Below are positions 52,549-64,000 of a DNA stretch of 64,000 bases, in pieces (the stretch's first letter is position 1; every line of letters begins with the position of its first letter). The stretch covers positions 620,001 through 684,000 of the forward strand of contig NW_027488636.1 of the NCBI RefSeq assembly GCF_050948215.1. Direction: 5' to 3'. A program made the translations under genes and the position numbers. Under the pieces are notes generated by a model that searched no databases, was not told where the DNA came from, and saw nothing but the letters and a program-made list of their open reading frames with translations. The DNA is from Halictus rubicundus (taxonomy: Eukaryota; Arthropoda; Insecta; Hymenoptera; Halictidae).

Positions 52549-55500
52549 GGATTGAGGATAGGATAGGATAGTGGATAGGATACGATAGAGGATAGGATAG
52601 GATAGAGTATAGGATTGGATTGAGGATAGGATAGGATAGTGGATAGGATAAGATAGAGCATAGGATAGAATAGAGTACAGGATAGGATAGAGGATAGGAT
52701 AGGATAGAGGATAGGATAGGATTGAGGATAGGATAGGATAGAGGATAGGATATGATAGAGGATAGGATAGGATAGAGAATTGGATAGGATAGAGGATAGG
52801 ATAGGATAGGATAGGATTGAGGATAGGATAGGGGATTGGATAGGATGGAGGATAGGATAGGATGGAGGATAGGATAGGATAGGATTGAGGATAGGATAGG
52901 ATAGAGGATTGGATAGGATAGAGGATAGGATAGAGGATTGGATAGGATAGAGGATAGGATACGATAGAAGATAGGATACGATAGAGGATAGGATATGATA
53001 GAGGATAGGATAGGATATGAGATTGAATAGGATAGAGGATAGGATAGGATAGAGGATAGGATAGGATTGAGGATAGGATAGGATAGAGGATAGGATAGGA
53101 TATAGGATAGGATAGAGGTTAGGTTAGGATTGAGGATAGGATAGGATTGAGGAGAGGATAGGATAGAGGATAGGATAGGATAGAGGATAGGATAGGATAG
53201 AGGATAGGATATGATAGAGGATAGGATAGGATAGAGAATTGGATAGGATAGAGGATAGGATAGGATAGACGATAGGATAGGGGATTGATAGGATAGAGAT
53301 TAGGATGGGATAGAGGATATTATAGGATAGAGAATAGGGTAGGATAGAGAATAGGATAGGATAGAGGATAGGATAGGATAGAGGATAGGATAGGGGATTG
53401 ATAGGATAGAGATTAGGATGGGATAGACGATATTATAGGATAGAGGATAGGATAGGATAGAGGATAGGATAGGATAGAGGATAGGATAGGATAGACGATA
53501 GGATAGGATAGAGGATAGGATAGGATAGTGGATAGGATAGGCTAGAGCATACGATAGAGGATAGGATAGGGTAGTGGATAGGATAGGCTAGAGCATACGA
53601 TAGAGGATAGGATAGGGTAGGATAGAGAATAGGATAGGATACATGGTATTATAGGGTTGAGGATAGGATAGGGTAGAGGATAGGATAGGGGATTGGATAG
53701 GATAGATCATACGATAGTGGATAGGATAGGATAGAGGATAGGATAGGATAGGATAGAGAATAGGATAGGATAGATGATAGGATAGGATAGAGGATAGGAT
53801 AGGATAGAGGATAGGATAGAGGATTGGATACGATAGAGGATAGGATAGGATAGAGGATAGGATAGGATAGAGGATAGGATATGATAGAGGATAGGATAGG
53901 ATTGAGGATAGGATAGGATAGTGGATAGGATACGATAGAGGATAGGATAGGATAGAGTATAGGATTGGATTGAGGATAGGATAGGATAGGGGATAGGATA
54001 AGATAGAGCATAGGATAGAATAGAGTACAGGATAGGATAGAGGATAGGATAGGATAGAGGATAGGATAGGATTGAGGATAGGATAGGATAGAGGATAGGA
54101 TATGATAGAGGATAGGATAGGATAGAGAATTGGATAGGATAGAGGATAGGATAGGATAGAGGATAGGATAGGGGATTGATAGGATAGAGATTAGGATGGG
54201 ATAGAGGATATTATAGGATAGAGGATAGGATAGGATAGAGGAAAGGATAGTATAGAGTACAGGATAGGATAGAGGATAGGATAGGATAGAGGATAGGATA
54301 GGATTGAGGATAGGATTGGATAGAGGATAAGATAGGATAGAGGATAGGATAAGATAGAGGACAGGATAGGATAGAGGATAGGATACGATAGAGGATAGGA
54401 TAGGATAGAGTATAGGATACGATAGAGGATAGGATAGGATAGAGTATAGGATAGGATAGAGGATAGGATAGGATAGGATAGGATAGGATAGAGGAGAGGA
54501 TAGGATAGAGGATAGGATAGGATAGAGGATAGGATAGAGGAAAGGATAGAGGATAGGATAGGATAGGATAGAGGATATTATAGGATAGAGGATAGGATTG
54601 GATTGTGGATAGGATAGGATAGAGGATAGAATAGGATAGAGGATAGGATAGAGGAAAGGATTGGATTGAGGATAGGATAGGATAGTGGATAGGATAAGAT
54701 AGAGGATAGGATAGAATAGAGTACAGGATAGGATAGAGGATAAGATAGGATAGAGGATAGGATAGGATTGAGGATAGGATAGGATTGAGGAGAGGATAGG
54801 ATAGGATAGAGGATAGGATAGAGGAAAGGATAGAGGATAGGATAGGATAGGATAGGATTGAGGATAGGATAGGGGATTGGATAGGATGGAGGATAGGATA
54901 GGATGGAGGATAGGATAGGATGGAGGATAGGATAGGATAGGATTGAGGATAGGATAGGATAGAGGATTGGATAGGATAGAGGATAGGATAGAGGATTGGA
55001 TAGGATAGAGGATAGGATACGATAGAAGATAGGATACGATAGAGGATAGGATATGATAGAGGATAGGATAGGATATGAGATTGAATAGGATAGAGGATAG
55101 GATAGGATAGGGCATAGGATAGGATTGAGGAGAGGATAGGATAGAGGATAGGATAGAGGATAGGATAGGATTGAGGAGAGGATAGGATAGGGGATAGGAT
55201 AGGATAGAGGATAGGATAGGATAGAGGATAGGATAGGATAGAGAATAGGATAGGATAGAGGTTAGGTTAGGATTGAGGATAGGATAGGATTGAGGAGAGG
55301 ATAGGATAGAGGATAGGATAGGATAGGATAGAGTATAGGATAGGATAGAGGATAGGATATGATAGAGGATAGGATAGGATAGAGAATTGGATAGGATAGA
55401 GGATAGGATAGGATAGACGATAGGATAGGGGATTGATAGGATAGAGATTAGGATGGGATAGAGGATATTATAGGATAGAGAATAGGGTAGGATAGAGGAT

Positions 55501-57412
55501 AGGATAGGATAGAGGATAGGATAGGATAGAGGATAGGATAGGGGATTGATAGGATAGAGATTAGGATGGGATAGAGGATATTATAGGATAGAGGATAGGA
55601 TGGGATAGAGGATAGGATAGGATAGAGGATAGGATAGGATAGACGATAGGATAGGATAGAGGATAGGATAGGATAGTGGATAGGATAGGATAGAGCATAC
55701 GATAGAGGATAGGATAGGATAGGATAGAGAATAGGATAGGATACATGGTATTATAGGGTTGAGGATAGGATAGGGTAGAGGATAGGATAGGGGATTGGAT
55801 AGGATAGAGCATACGATAGTGGATAGGATAGGATAGAGGATAGGATAGGATAGAGTATAGGATAGGATAGAGGATAGGATAGGATAGGATAGGATAGGAT
55901 AGAGGAGAGGATAGGATAGAGGATAGGATAGGATAGAGGTTAGGATAGAGGAAAGGATAGAGGATAGGATAGGATAGGATAGAGGATATTATAGGATAGA
56001 GGATAGGGTTGGATTGTGGATAGGATAGGATAGAGGATAGGATAGAGGAAAGGATAGAGGATAGGATAGGATAGGATAGGATTGAGGATAGGATAGGGGA
56101 TTGGATAGGATGGAGGATAGGATAGGATGGAGGATAGGATAGGATAGGATTGAGGATAGGATAGGATAGAGGATTGGATAGGATAGAGGATAGGATAGGA
56201 TAGGGCATAGGATAGGATTGAGGAGAGGATAGGATAGAGGATAGGATAGAGGATAGGATAGGATTGAGGAGAGGATAGGATAGGGGATAGGATAGGATAG
56301 AGGATAGGATAGGATAGAGGATAGGATAGGATAGAGAATAGGATAGGATAGAGGTTAGGTTAGGATTGAGGATAGGATAGGATTGAGGGGAGGATAGGAT
56401 AGAGGATAGGATAGGATAGAGGATACTATAGGATAGAGGATACGATAGGATTGAGGATAGGATAGGATAGGATTGAGGATAGGATAGGGGATTGGATAGG
56501 ATGGAGGATAGGATAGGATGGAGGATAGGATAGGATAGGATTGAGGATAGGATAGGATAGAGGACAGGATAGGATAGAGGATAGGATAGAGGATTGGATA
56601 GGATAGAGGATAGGATACGATAGAAGATAGGATACGATAGAGGATAGGATATGATAGAGGATATGATAGGATATGAGATTGAATAGGATAGAGGATAGGA
56701 TAGGATAGAGGATAGGATAGGATTGAGGAGAGGATAGGATAGAGGATAGGATAGGATAGAGGATAGGATAGGATAGAGGATAGGATAGGATAGAGAATAG
56801 GATAGGATATAGGTTAGGTTAGGATTGAGGATAGGATAGGATTGAGGAGAGGATAGGATAGAGGATAGGATAGGATAGAGGATAGGATAGGATAGAGGAT
56901 AGGATATGATAGAGGATAGGATAGGATAGAGAATTGGAGAGGATAGAGGATAGGATAGGATAGACGATAGGATAGGGGATTGATAGGATAGAGATTAGGA
57001 TGGGATAGAGGATATTATAGGATAGAGGATAGGATAGGATAGAGGATAGGATAGGATAGAGGATAGGATAGGATAGACGATAGGATAGGATAGAGGATAG
57101 GATAGGATAGTGGATATAATAGGATAGAGCATACGATGGAGGATAGGATAGGATAGGATAGAGAATAGGATAGGATACATGGTATTATAGGGTTGAGGAT
57201 AGGATAGGGTAGAGGATAGGATAGGGGATTGGATAGGATAGAGCATACGATAGTGGATAGGATAGGATAGAGGATAGGATAGGATAGAGAATAGGATAGG
57301 ATAGATGATAGGATAGGATAGAGGATAGGATAGGATAGAGGATAGGATAGAGGATTGGATACGATAGAGGATAGGATACGATAGAGGATAGGATAGGATA
57401 GAGGATAGCATT

Positions 57413-58195
57413 GGATTGAGGATAGGATAGGATTGAGGAGAGGATAGGATAGAGGATAGGATAGGATAGACGATAGGATAGGATAGAGGATAGGATATGA
57501 TAGAGGATAGGATAGGATAGAGAATTGGATAGGATAGAGGATAGGATAGGATAGACGATAGGATAGGGGATTGATAGGATAGAGATTAGGATGGGATAGA
57601 GGATATTATAGGATAGAGGATAGGGTTTATAGAGAATAGGATAGGATAGAGGATAGGATAGGATAGAGGATAGGATAGGGGATTGATAGGATAGAGATTA
57701 GGATGGGATAGAGGATAGGATAGGATAGAGGATAGGATAGGATAGACGATAGGATAGGATAGAGGATAGGATAGGATAGTGGATAGGATAGGATAGAGCA
57801 TACGATAGAGGATAGGATAGGATAGGATAGAGAATAGGATAGGATACATGGTATTATAGGGTTGAGGATAGGATAGGGTAGAGGATAGGATAGGGGATTG
57901 GATAGGATAGAGCATACGATAGTGGATAGAATAGGATAGAGGATAGGATAGGATAGAGAATAGGATAGGATAGATGATAGGATAGGATAGAGGATAGGAT
58001 AGGATAGAGGATAGGATAGAGGATTGGATACGATAGAGGATAGGATACGATAGAGGATAGGATAGGATAGAGGATAGCATTGGATTGATGGTAGGATAGG
58101 ATAGAGGATAGAATAGGATAGAGTATAGGATAGGATAGTGGATATGATAAGATAGAGGATAGGATAGAATAGAGGACAGGATAGGATAGAGGATA
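57413..58195 (+). repeat. 783-bp block repeated 1,828 bp downstream (copy 1)
   Basis: Aligns with 59241-60023 at a constant spacing of 1,828 bp. Both contain the unusual word GATAGGGTTTATAGAG (57619 and 59447). Two substitutions were noticed: C at 57471 (G in copy 2) and A at 57848 (G in copy 2), the latter inside the ACATGG landmark. Confidence 0.9.
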
Positions 58196-59240
58196 GGATA
58201 GGATAGAGGATAGGATATGATAGAGGATAGGATAGGATAGAGAATTGGATAGGATAGAGGATAGGATAGGATAGACGATAGGATAGGGGATTGATAGGAT
58301 AGAGATTAGGATGGGATAGAGGATATTATAGGATAGAGGATAGGATAGGATAGAGGATAGGATAGGATAGAGGATAGGATAGGATAGACGATAGGATAGG
58401 ATAGAGGATAGGATAGGATAGTGGATAGGATAGGATAGAGCATACGATGGAGGATAGGATAGGATAGGATAGAGAATAGGATAGGATACATGGTATTATA
58501 GGGTTGAGGATAGGATAGGGTAGAGGATAGGATAGGGGATTGGATAGGATAGAGCATACGATAGTGGATAGGATAGGATAGAGGATAGGATAGGATAGAG
58601 AATAGGATAGGATAGATGATAGGATAGGATAGAGGATAGGATAGGATAGAGGATAGAATAGAGGATTGGATACGATAGAGGATAGGATACGATAGAGGAT
58701 AGGATAGGATAGAGGATAGCATTGGATTGAGGATAGGATAGGATAGAGGATAGAATAGGATAGAGTATAGGATAAGATAGTGGATATGATAAGATAGAGG
58801 ATAGGATAGAATAGAGGACAGGATAGGATAGAGGATAAGATAGGATAGAGGATAGGATAGGATAGAGGATAGGATAGGATAGAGGATAGGATAGGATATA
58901 GAATAGGATAGGATAGAGGATAGGTTAGGATTGAGGATAGGATAGGATTAAGGATAGGATAGGGGATAGGATATGATAGAGTATAGGATTGGATAGTGGA
59001 TAGGATAGGATAGAGCATACGATAGAGGATTGGATAGGATAGGATAGAGAATAGGATAGGATACATGGTATTATAGGGTAGAGGATAGGATAGGGGATTG
59101 GATAGGATAGAGGATAGGATAGGATAGAGCATACGATAGTGCATAGGATAGGATAGGATAGAGAATAGGATAGGATAGAGGATAGGATAGGATAGAGGAT
59201 AGGATAGGATAGAGAATAGGATAGGATAGAGGTTAGGTTA

Positions 59241-60023
59241 GGATTGAGGATAGGATAGGATTGAGGAGAGGATAGGATAGAGGATAGGATAGGATAGAGG
59301 ATAGGATAGGATAGAGGATAGGATATGATAGAGGATAGGATAGGATAGAGAATTGGATAGGATAGAGGATAGGATAGGATAGACGATAGGATAGGGGATT
59401 GATAGGATAGAGATTAGGATGGGATAGAGGATATTATAGGATAGAGGATAGGGTTTATAGAGAATAGGATAGGATAGAGGATAGGATAGGATAGAGGATA
59501 GGATAGGGGATTGATAGGATAGAGATTAGGATGGGATAGAGGATAGGATAGGATAGAGGATAGGATAGGATAGACGATAGGATAGGATAGAGGATAGGAT
59601 AGGATAGTGGATAGGATAGGATAGAGCATACGATAGAGGATAGGATAGGATAGGATAGAGAATAGGATAGGATACGTGGTATTATAGGGTTGAGGATAGG
59701 ATAGGGTAGAGGATAGGATAGGGGATTGGATAGGATAGAGCATACGATAGTGGATAGAATAGGATAGAGGATAGGATAGGATAGAGAATAGGATAGGATA
59801 GATGATAGGATAGGATAGAGGATAGGATAGGATAGAGGATAGGATAGAGGATTGGATACGATAGAGGATAGGATACGATAGAGGATAGGATAGGATAGAG
59901 GATAGCATTGGATTGATGGTAGGATAGGATAGAGGATAGAATAGGATAGAGTATAGGATAGGATAGTGGATATGATAAGATAGAGGATAGGATAGAATAG
60001 AGGACAGGATAGGATAGAGGATA
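59241..60023 (+). repeat. 783-bp block repeated 1,828 bp upstream (copy 2)
   Basis: Partner of 57413-58195. Its landmark reads ACGTGGTATTATAGGG, with G at 59676, the only such spelling I saw. Between the two copies lies a further related module (about 58260-58740) that matches 56950-57430 at a spacing of 1,311 bp, so two module types are interleaved. Confidence 0.9.
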
Positions 60024-63000
60024 AGATAGGATAGAGGATAGGATAGGATAGAGGATAGGATAGGATAGAGGATAGGATAGGATAGACGATAGGATAGGAT
60101 AGAGGATAGGATAGGATAGTGGATAGGATAGGATAGAGCATACGATAGAGGATAGGATAGGATAGGATAGAGAATAGGATAGGATACATGGTATTATAGG
60201 GTTGAGGATAGGATAGGGTAGAGGATAGGTACGATAGAAGATAGGATACGATAGAGGATAGGATATGATAGAGGATAGGATAGGATATGAGATTGAATAG
60301 GATAGAGGATAGGATAGGATAGAGGATAGGATAGGATTGAGGAGAGGATAGGATAGAGGATAGGATAGAGGATAGGATAGAGGATAGGATAGGATTGAGG
60401 AGAGGATAGGATAGAGGATAGGATAGGATAGAGGATAGGATAGGATAGAGGATAGGATAGGATAGAGAATAGGATAGGATAGAGGTTAGGTTAGGATTGA
60501 GGATAGGATAGGATTGAGGAGAGGATAGGATAGAGGATAGGATAGGATAGAGGATAGGATAGGATATAGGATAGGATATGATAGAGGATAGGGTAGGATA
60601 GACGATAGGATTGGATAGAGGATAGGATAGGATAGTGGATAGGATAGGGTAGAGCATACGATACACGATAGGATAGGATAGGATAGAGAATAGGATAGGA
60701 TACATGGTATTATAGTGTTGAGGATAGGATAGAGTAGAGGATAGGATAGGGGATTGGATAGGATAGAGGATAGGATAGGATAGAGCATACGATAGTGGAT
60801 GGGATAGGATAGAGGATAGGATAGGATAGAGCATACGATAGTGGATAGGATAGGATAGAGGATAGGATAGGATAGAGAATAGGATAGGATAGATGATAGG
60901 ATAGGATAGAGGATAGGATAGGATAGAGGATAGGATAGAGGATTGGATACGATAGAGGATAGGATACGATAGAGGATAGGATAGGATAGAGGATAGGATA
61001 GGATAGAGGATAGGATAGGATAGAGGATAGGTTAGGATTGAGGATAGGATAGGATTAAGGATAGGATTGGATAGAGGATAGGATAGGATAGAGAATTGGA
61101 TAGGATAGAGGATAGGATAGGATAGAGGATAGGATAGGGGATTGATAGGATAGATATTAGGATGGGATAGAATATATTATAGGATAGAGGATAGGATAGG
61201 ATAGAGGATAGTATAGGATAGACGATAGGATAGGATAGAGGATAGGATATGATAGATGATAGGATAGGATAGAGGATAGGATAGGATAGGATTGAGGATA
61301 GGATAGGATTGAGGATAGGATAGGATAGAGGATAGGATAGGATAGAGGATACGATAGGATTGAGGATAGGATAGGATTGAGGATAGGATAGGAATGAGGA
61401 TAGGATAGGATTGAGGATAGGATAGGGGATTGGATAGGATGGAGGATAGGATAGGATGGAGGATAGGATAGGATAGGATTGAGGATAGGATAGGATTGAG
61501 GATAGGATAGGATAGAGAATAGGATAGGATAGAGGGTAGGATAGAGGATTGGATAGGATAGAGGATAGGATACGATAGAAGATAGGATACGATAGAGGAT
61601 AGGATATGATAGAGGATAGGATAGGATATGAGATTGAATAGGATAGAGTATAGGATAGGATAGAGGATAAGATAGGATAGAGGATAGGATAGGATAGAGG
61701 ATACGATAGGATAGAGGATAGGATAGGATAGAGGATAGGATAGGATAGAGGATAGGATAGGGTAGAGAAGGATATAATAGGGGATTGGATAGGATGGAGG
61801 ATCGGACAGGATGGAGGATAGGATAGGATAGGATAGAGATTAGGATGGGATAGAGGATATTATAGGATAGAGGATAGGGTAGGATAGAGAATAGGATAGG
61901 ATAGAGGATAGGATAGGATAGAGGATAGGATAGGGGATTGATAGGATAGAGATTAGGATGGGATAGAGGATATTATAGGATAGAGCATAGGGTAGGATAG
62001 AGAATAGGATAGGATAGAGCATAGGATAGGATAGGATAGAGAATAGGATAGGATACATGGTATTCTAGGGTAGAGGATAGGAAAGGGGATTGGATAGGAT
62101 AGAGGATAGGATAGGATAGAGCATACGATAGTGCATAGGATAGGATAGGATAGAGAATAGGATAGGATAGAAGATAGGATAGGGTAGAGGATAGGATAGG
62201 ATACGATAGAGGATATTATAGGATAGAGGATAGGGTTGAATTGAGGATAGGATTGGATAGAGGATAGGATAGGATAGAGAATTGGATAGGATAGAGGATA
62301 GGATAGGATAGAGGATAGGATAGGGGATTGATAGGATAGAGATTAGGATGGGATAGAGGATATTATAGGATAGAGGATAGGATAGGATAGAGGATAGGAT
62401 AGAGGATTGGATACGATAGAGGATAGGATATGATAGAGGATAGGATAGGATATGAGATTGAATAGGATAGAGTATAGGATAGGATAGAGGATAAGATAGG
62501 ATAGAGGATAGGATAGGATAGAGGATAGGATAGGGTAGAGAAGGATAGGATAAGGGATTGGATAAGATGGAGGATCGGACAGGATGGAGGATAGGATAGG
62601 ATAGGATTGAGTATAGGATAGGATAGAGGATAGGATAGGATAGAGGATAGGATAGGATTGAGGATAGGATAGGATAGAGGATAGGATAGGATAGAGGATA
62701 CAATAGTATAGGAATGAGGAGAGGATAGGATTCAGGATAGGATAGGGGATTGGATAGGATGGAGGATAGAATAGGATGGAGGATAGGATAGGATAGGATA
62801 GAGGATAGGATAGGATAGAGGATAGGATACAGGATTGGATAGAATAGAGGATAGGATACGATAGAAGATAGGATACGATAGAGGATAGGATATGATAGAG
62901 GATAGGATAGGATATGAGATTGAATAGGATAGAGGATAGGATAGGATAGAGGATAGGATAGGATTGAGGAGAGGATAGGATAGAGGATAGGATAGGATTG

Positions 63001-63180
63001 AGGAGAGGATAGGATAGAGGATAGGATAGGATAGAGGATAGGATAGGGTAGAGAAGGATATAATAGGGGATTGGATAGGATGGAGGATCGGACAGGATGG
63101 AGGATAGGATAGGATAGGATTGAGTATAGGATAGGATAGAGGATAGGATAGGATAGAGGATAGGATAGAGGATTGGATAT

Positions 63181-64000
63181 CATAGAGGATAGGATACGAT
63201 AGAGGATAGGATAGGATAGAGAATAGGATATAGGATTGGATAGGATAGAGGATAAGATAGGATAGAGGTTAGGATATGATAGAGTATAGGATAGGATAGA
63301 GGAGAGGATAGGGGGTTGGATAGGATAGAGGATAGGATATGATATAGGATAGGATAGGATAGAGGGTAGGATAGGATAGAGGATAGGATAGGAGTGGATA
63401 GTGAATAGGATATAGGATTGGATTGGATAGAGGATAGAATAGGATAGAGGATAAGATAGGATAGAGGATACGATATGATAGAGGATAGGATAGGATAGAG
63501 GATAGGATAGGATAGAGGATAGGATAGGGGATTGGATAGAATAGAGGATAGGATAGGATACAGGATAGGATAGGATAGAGGATATGATAGGATAGAGGAT
63601 AGGATAGGATTGAGGATAGGATAGGATAGAGGATAGGATAGGATATAGAATAGGATAGGATAGAGGGTAGGATAGGATAGAGGATAGGATAGGCTAGAGG
63701 ATACGATATAGGAGTGGATAGGATAGAGGATAGGATACGATAGAGGATAGGATAGGATATAGAATAGGATATAGGATTGGATAGGATAGAGGATAGAATA
63801 GGATAGAGGATAGGATAGGATAGAGGATAGGATAGGATATAGGATAGGATAGGATAGAGGGTAGGATAGGATAGAGGATAGGATAGGATAGGATAGAGAA
63901 TAGGATATAGGATTGGATAGGATAGAGGATAGAATAGGATACAGGATAGGATAGGATAGAGGATATGATAGGATATAGGATAGGATAGGATAGAGGGTAG
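63181..64000 (+). repeat. Satellite subregion: right-end variant array
   Basis: There is no gene. The variant mix changes: GATATAGGATAGG, GGAGTGGATAG and GATATAGAATAGG become common, and a GAATAGGATATAGGATTGG element recurs at 63221, 63403, 63762 and 63898. Of the landmark motifs used to define the other subregions, none was seen here. The array continues past the window edge. Confidence 0.8.

Larger units (their letters stand above)
49241..52660 (+). repeat. Satellite subregion: GATTCGACAGG-bearing array
   Basis: There is no gene. The left part shares a block with copy B. GGGGATTCGACAGGATAA elements lie near 49434, 49535, 50722, 50765 and 51058. From about 51190 a module with GGATTGAGGATACGAAAGG recurs (about 51195, 51740 and 51880), and the main landmark takes the spelling ACATGGTATTCTAGGG at 51388 and 52218. 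Confidence 0.82.
709..62070 (+). repeat. Landmark motif 1, ACATGGTATTATAGGG, about fifty dispersed copies
   Basis: This non-consensus motif recurs about fifty times, almost always after GAGAATAGGATAGGAT and often before GTAGAGGATAGG. Starts include 709, 840, 1918, 2049, 2328, 2442, 5425, 5697, 7477, 7892, 10156 and 10962, and on to near 62055. Local spellings are TATAATAG (15.6-20 kb), TATTATGGGG (about 28.5-29.2, 35.8 and 43.5-45.4 kb), AAATGG (30381, 36900, 43987) and TATTCTAGG (51388, 52218, 62055). On the minus strand it supplies an ATG and, within eight bases, a TAA in another frame. That creates many of the apparent start and stop points. Whether it has a function is unknown. Confidence 0.88.
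52661..63180 (+). repeat. Satellite subregion: 1.1-1.8 kb modules with GATTAGGATGGGATAG
   Basis: There is no gene. A repeating order is seen: GAATTGGATAGG, GACGATAGGATAGGGG, GATTAGGATGGGATAGAGG, GAGCATACGATAG, then an ACATGGTATTATAGGG landmark followed by TTGAGG. The GATTAGGATGGG landmark lies near 53298, 53413, 54190, 55447, 55560, 56994, 57586, 57693, 58307, 59415, 59525, 61157, 61840, 61954 and 62343. The GATACGATATTATAGAGG landmark, frequent left of 49 kb, was not seen here. Near 61760, 62530 and 63045 a GTAGAGAAGGATA variant occurs. Confidence 0.85.
1..64000 (+). repeat. Satellite array, 17-bp unit (GGATA)3GA
   Basis: The entire window consists of head-to-tail copies of GGATAGGATAGGATAGA and its relatives with one, two or four GGATA blocks before GA (7, 12 and 22 bp). 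Common variants are GGATTGA for GGATAGA, CGATA for GGATA, AGAATA, GAGTATA, ACAGG and GGGG junctions. No run of the reverse complement is seen on the + strand, so orientation is constant throughout. The consensus is 41% G, 41% A, 18% T and 0% C; the C residues present are variant positions, mostly in TACGATA. No unique sequence longer than a few tens of bases interrupts the array. Satellite identity is read directly. Eukaryotic origin and a heterochromatic location are inferences from length and uniformity. I do not recognise this as a named satellite family. Confidence 0.97.

Noticed and set aside
709..62070. TATA box or bacterial -10 element in the TATTATAG / TATAATAG part of landmark 1
   Set aside because: It lies inside a tandem repeat, with no adjacent gene, no -35-like partner and no transcript evidence. 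AT-rich words arise readily from ATAGGATA by single changes.
1..64000. CRISPR array
   Set aside because: There are regular short repeats, but no unique spacers of constant length between them. The repeats are contiguous and there are no cas genes.
1..64000. True telomere
   Set aside because: The unit is GGATA-based with GA interruptions, not an exact TTAGG or TTAGGG run. It carries complex higher-order structure untypical of telomerase-made repeats.
1..64000. CENP-B box, because the unit is 17 bp
   Set aside because: The length match is coincidental. The unit has none of the CpG-containing core of the known CENP-B box.
1..64000. tRNA, rRNA or other structured RNA genes
   Set aside because: No stretch has base-pairing potential with itself, because C is nearly absent from the + strand and no inverted repeat units were seen.

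Overview
The whole 64 kb window is one block of satellite DNA. I found no gene, RNA gene, transposon or unique sequence in it. The basic unit, read on the + strand, is the 17-mer GGATAGGATAGGATAGA, that is (GGATA)3 plus GA. Shorter and longer relatives (7, 12 and 22 bp, with one, two or four GGATA blocks before GA) and point variants (GGATTGA, CGATA, GAATA, ACAGG and others) are mixed in. All units I read run head to tail in one orientation. The consensus has 7 G, 7 A, 3 T and no C, so the two strands differ extremely in base composition. The organism cannot be named from this sequence. A uniform tandem array of this length points to a eukaryotic chromosome (heterochromatin, pericentromere, subtelomere or similar); that is inference.

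The long open frames on the minus strand, up to 1266 codons at 24774-28574, come from base composition. The C-rich strand of the consensus has no stop codon in any frame. Because 17 is not a multiple of 3, every minus frame reads the same 17-residue peptide repeat, YPILSSILSYPLSYPIL. The + strand has TAG in all three frames within each unit. I therefore annotate no CDS.

The information lies in nested higher-order structure. Layout: 1-14300, mixed array rich in GGATTGA variants, with modules recurring about 2.3-2.7 and 9.1 kb apart; 14301-22067, more homogeneous 17-mer array; 22068-25465, exact tandem duplication of 1,699 bp; 25466-28937, array related to 13-19 kb; 28938-42265, tandem duplication of about 6.7 kb (copies A and B) with two large indels; 42266-45230, array holding a 1,250-bp-period duplication; 45231-47704, third, partial and rearranged copy (C) of the 6.7-kb segment; 47705-49240, array resembling 20.4-22.3 kb; 49241-52660, array sharing a block with copy B and holding an 832-bp-spaced repeat; 52661-63180, modules spaced about 1.3 and 1.8 kb; 63181-64000, a different variant mix.

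A few non-consensus landmark motifs recur tens of times. The commonest is ACATGGTATTATAGGG. Each has a restricted range or range-specific spelling, which suggests local homogenisation by unequal exchange or conversion. No undescribed gene system is visible. The features that merit checking are the recent large tandem duplications, the landmark motifs, the frame-independent repeat peptide and the strand asymmetry.
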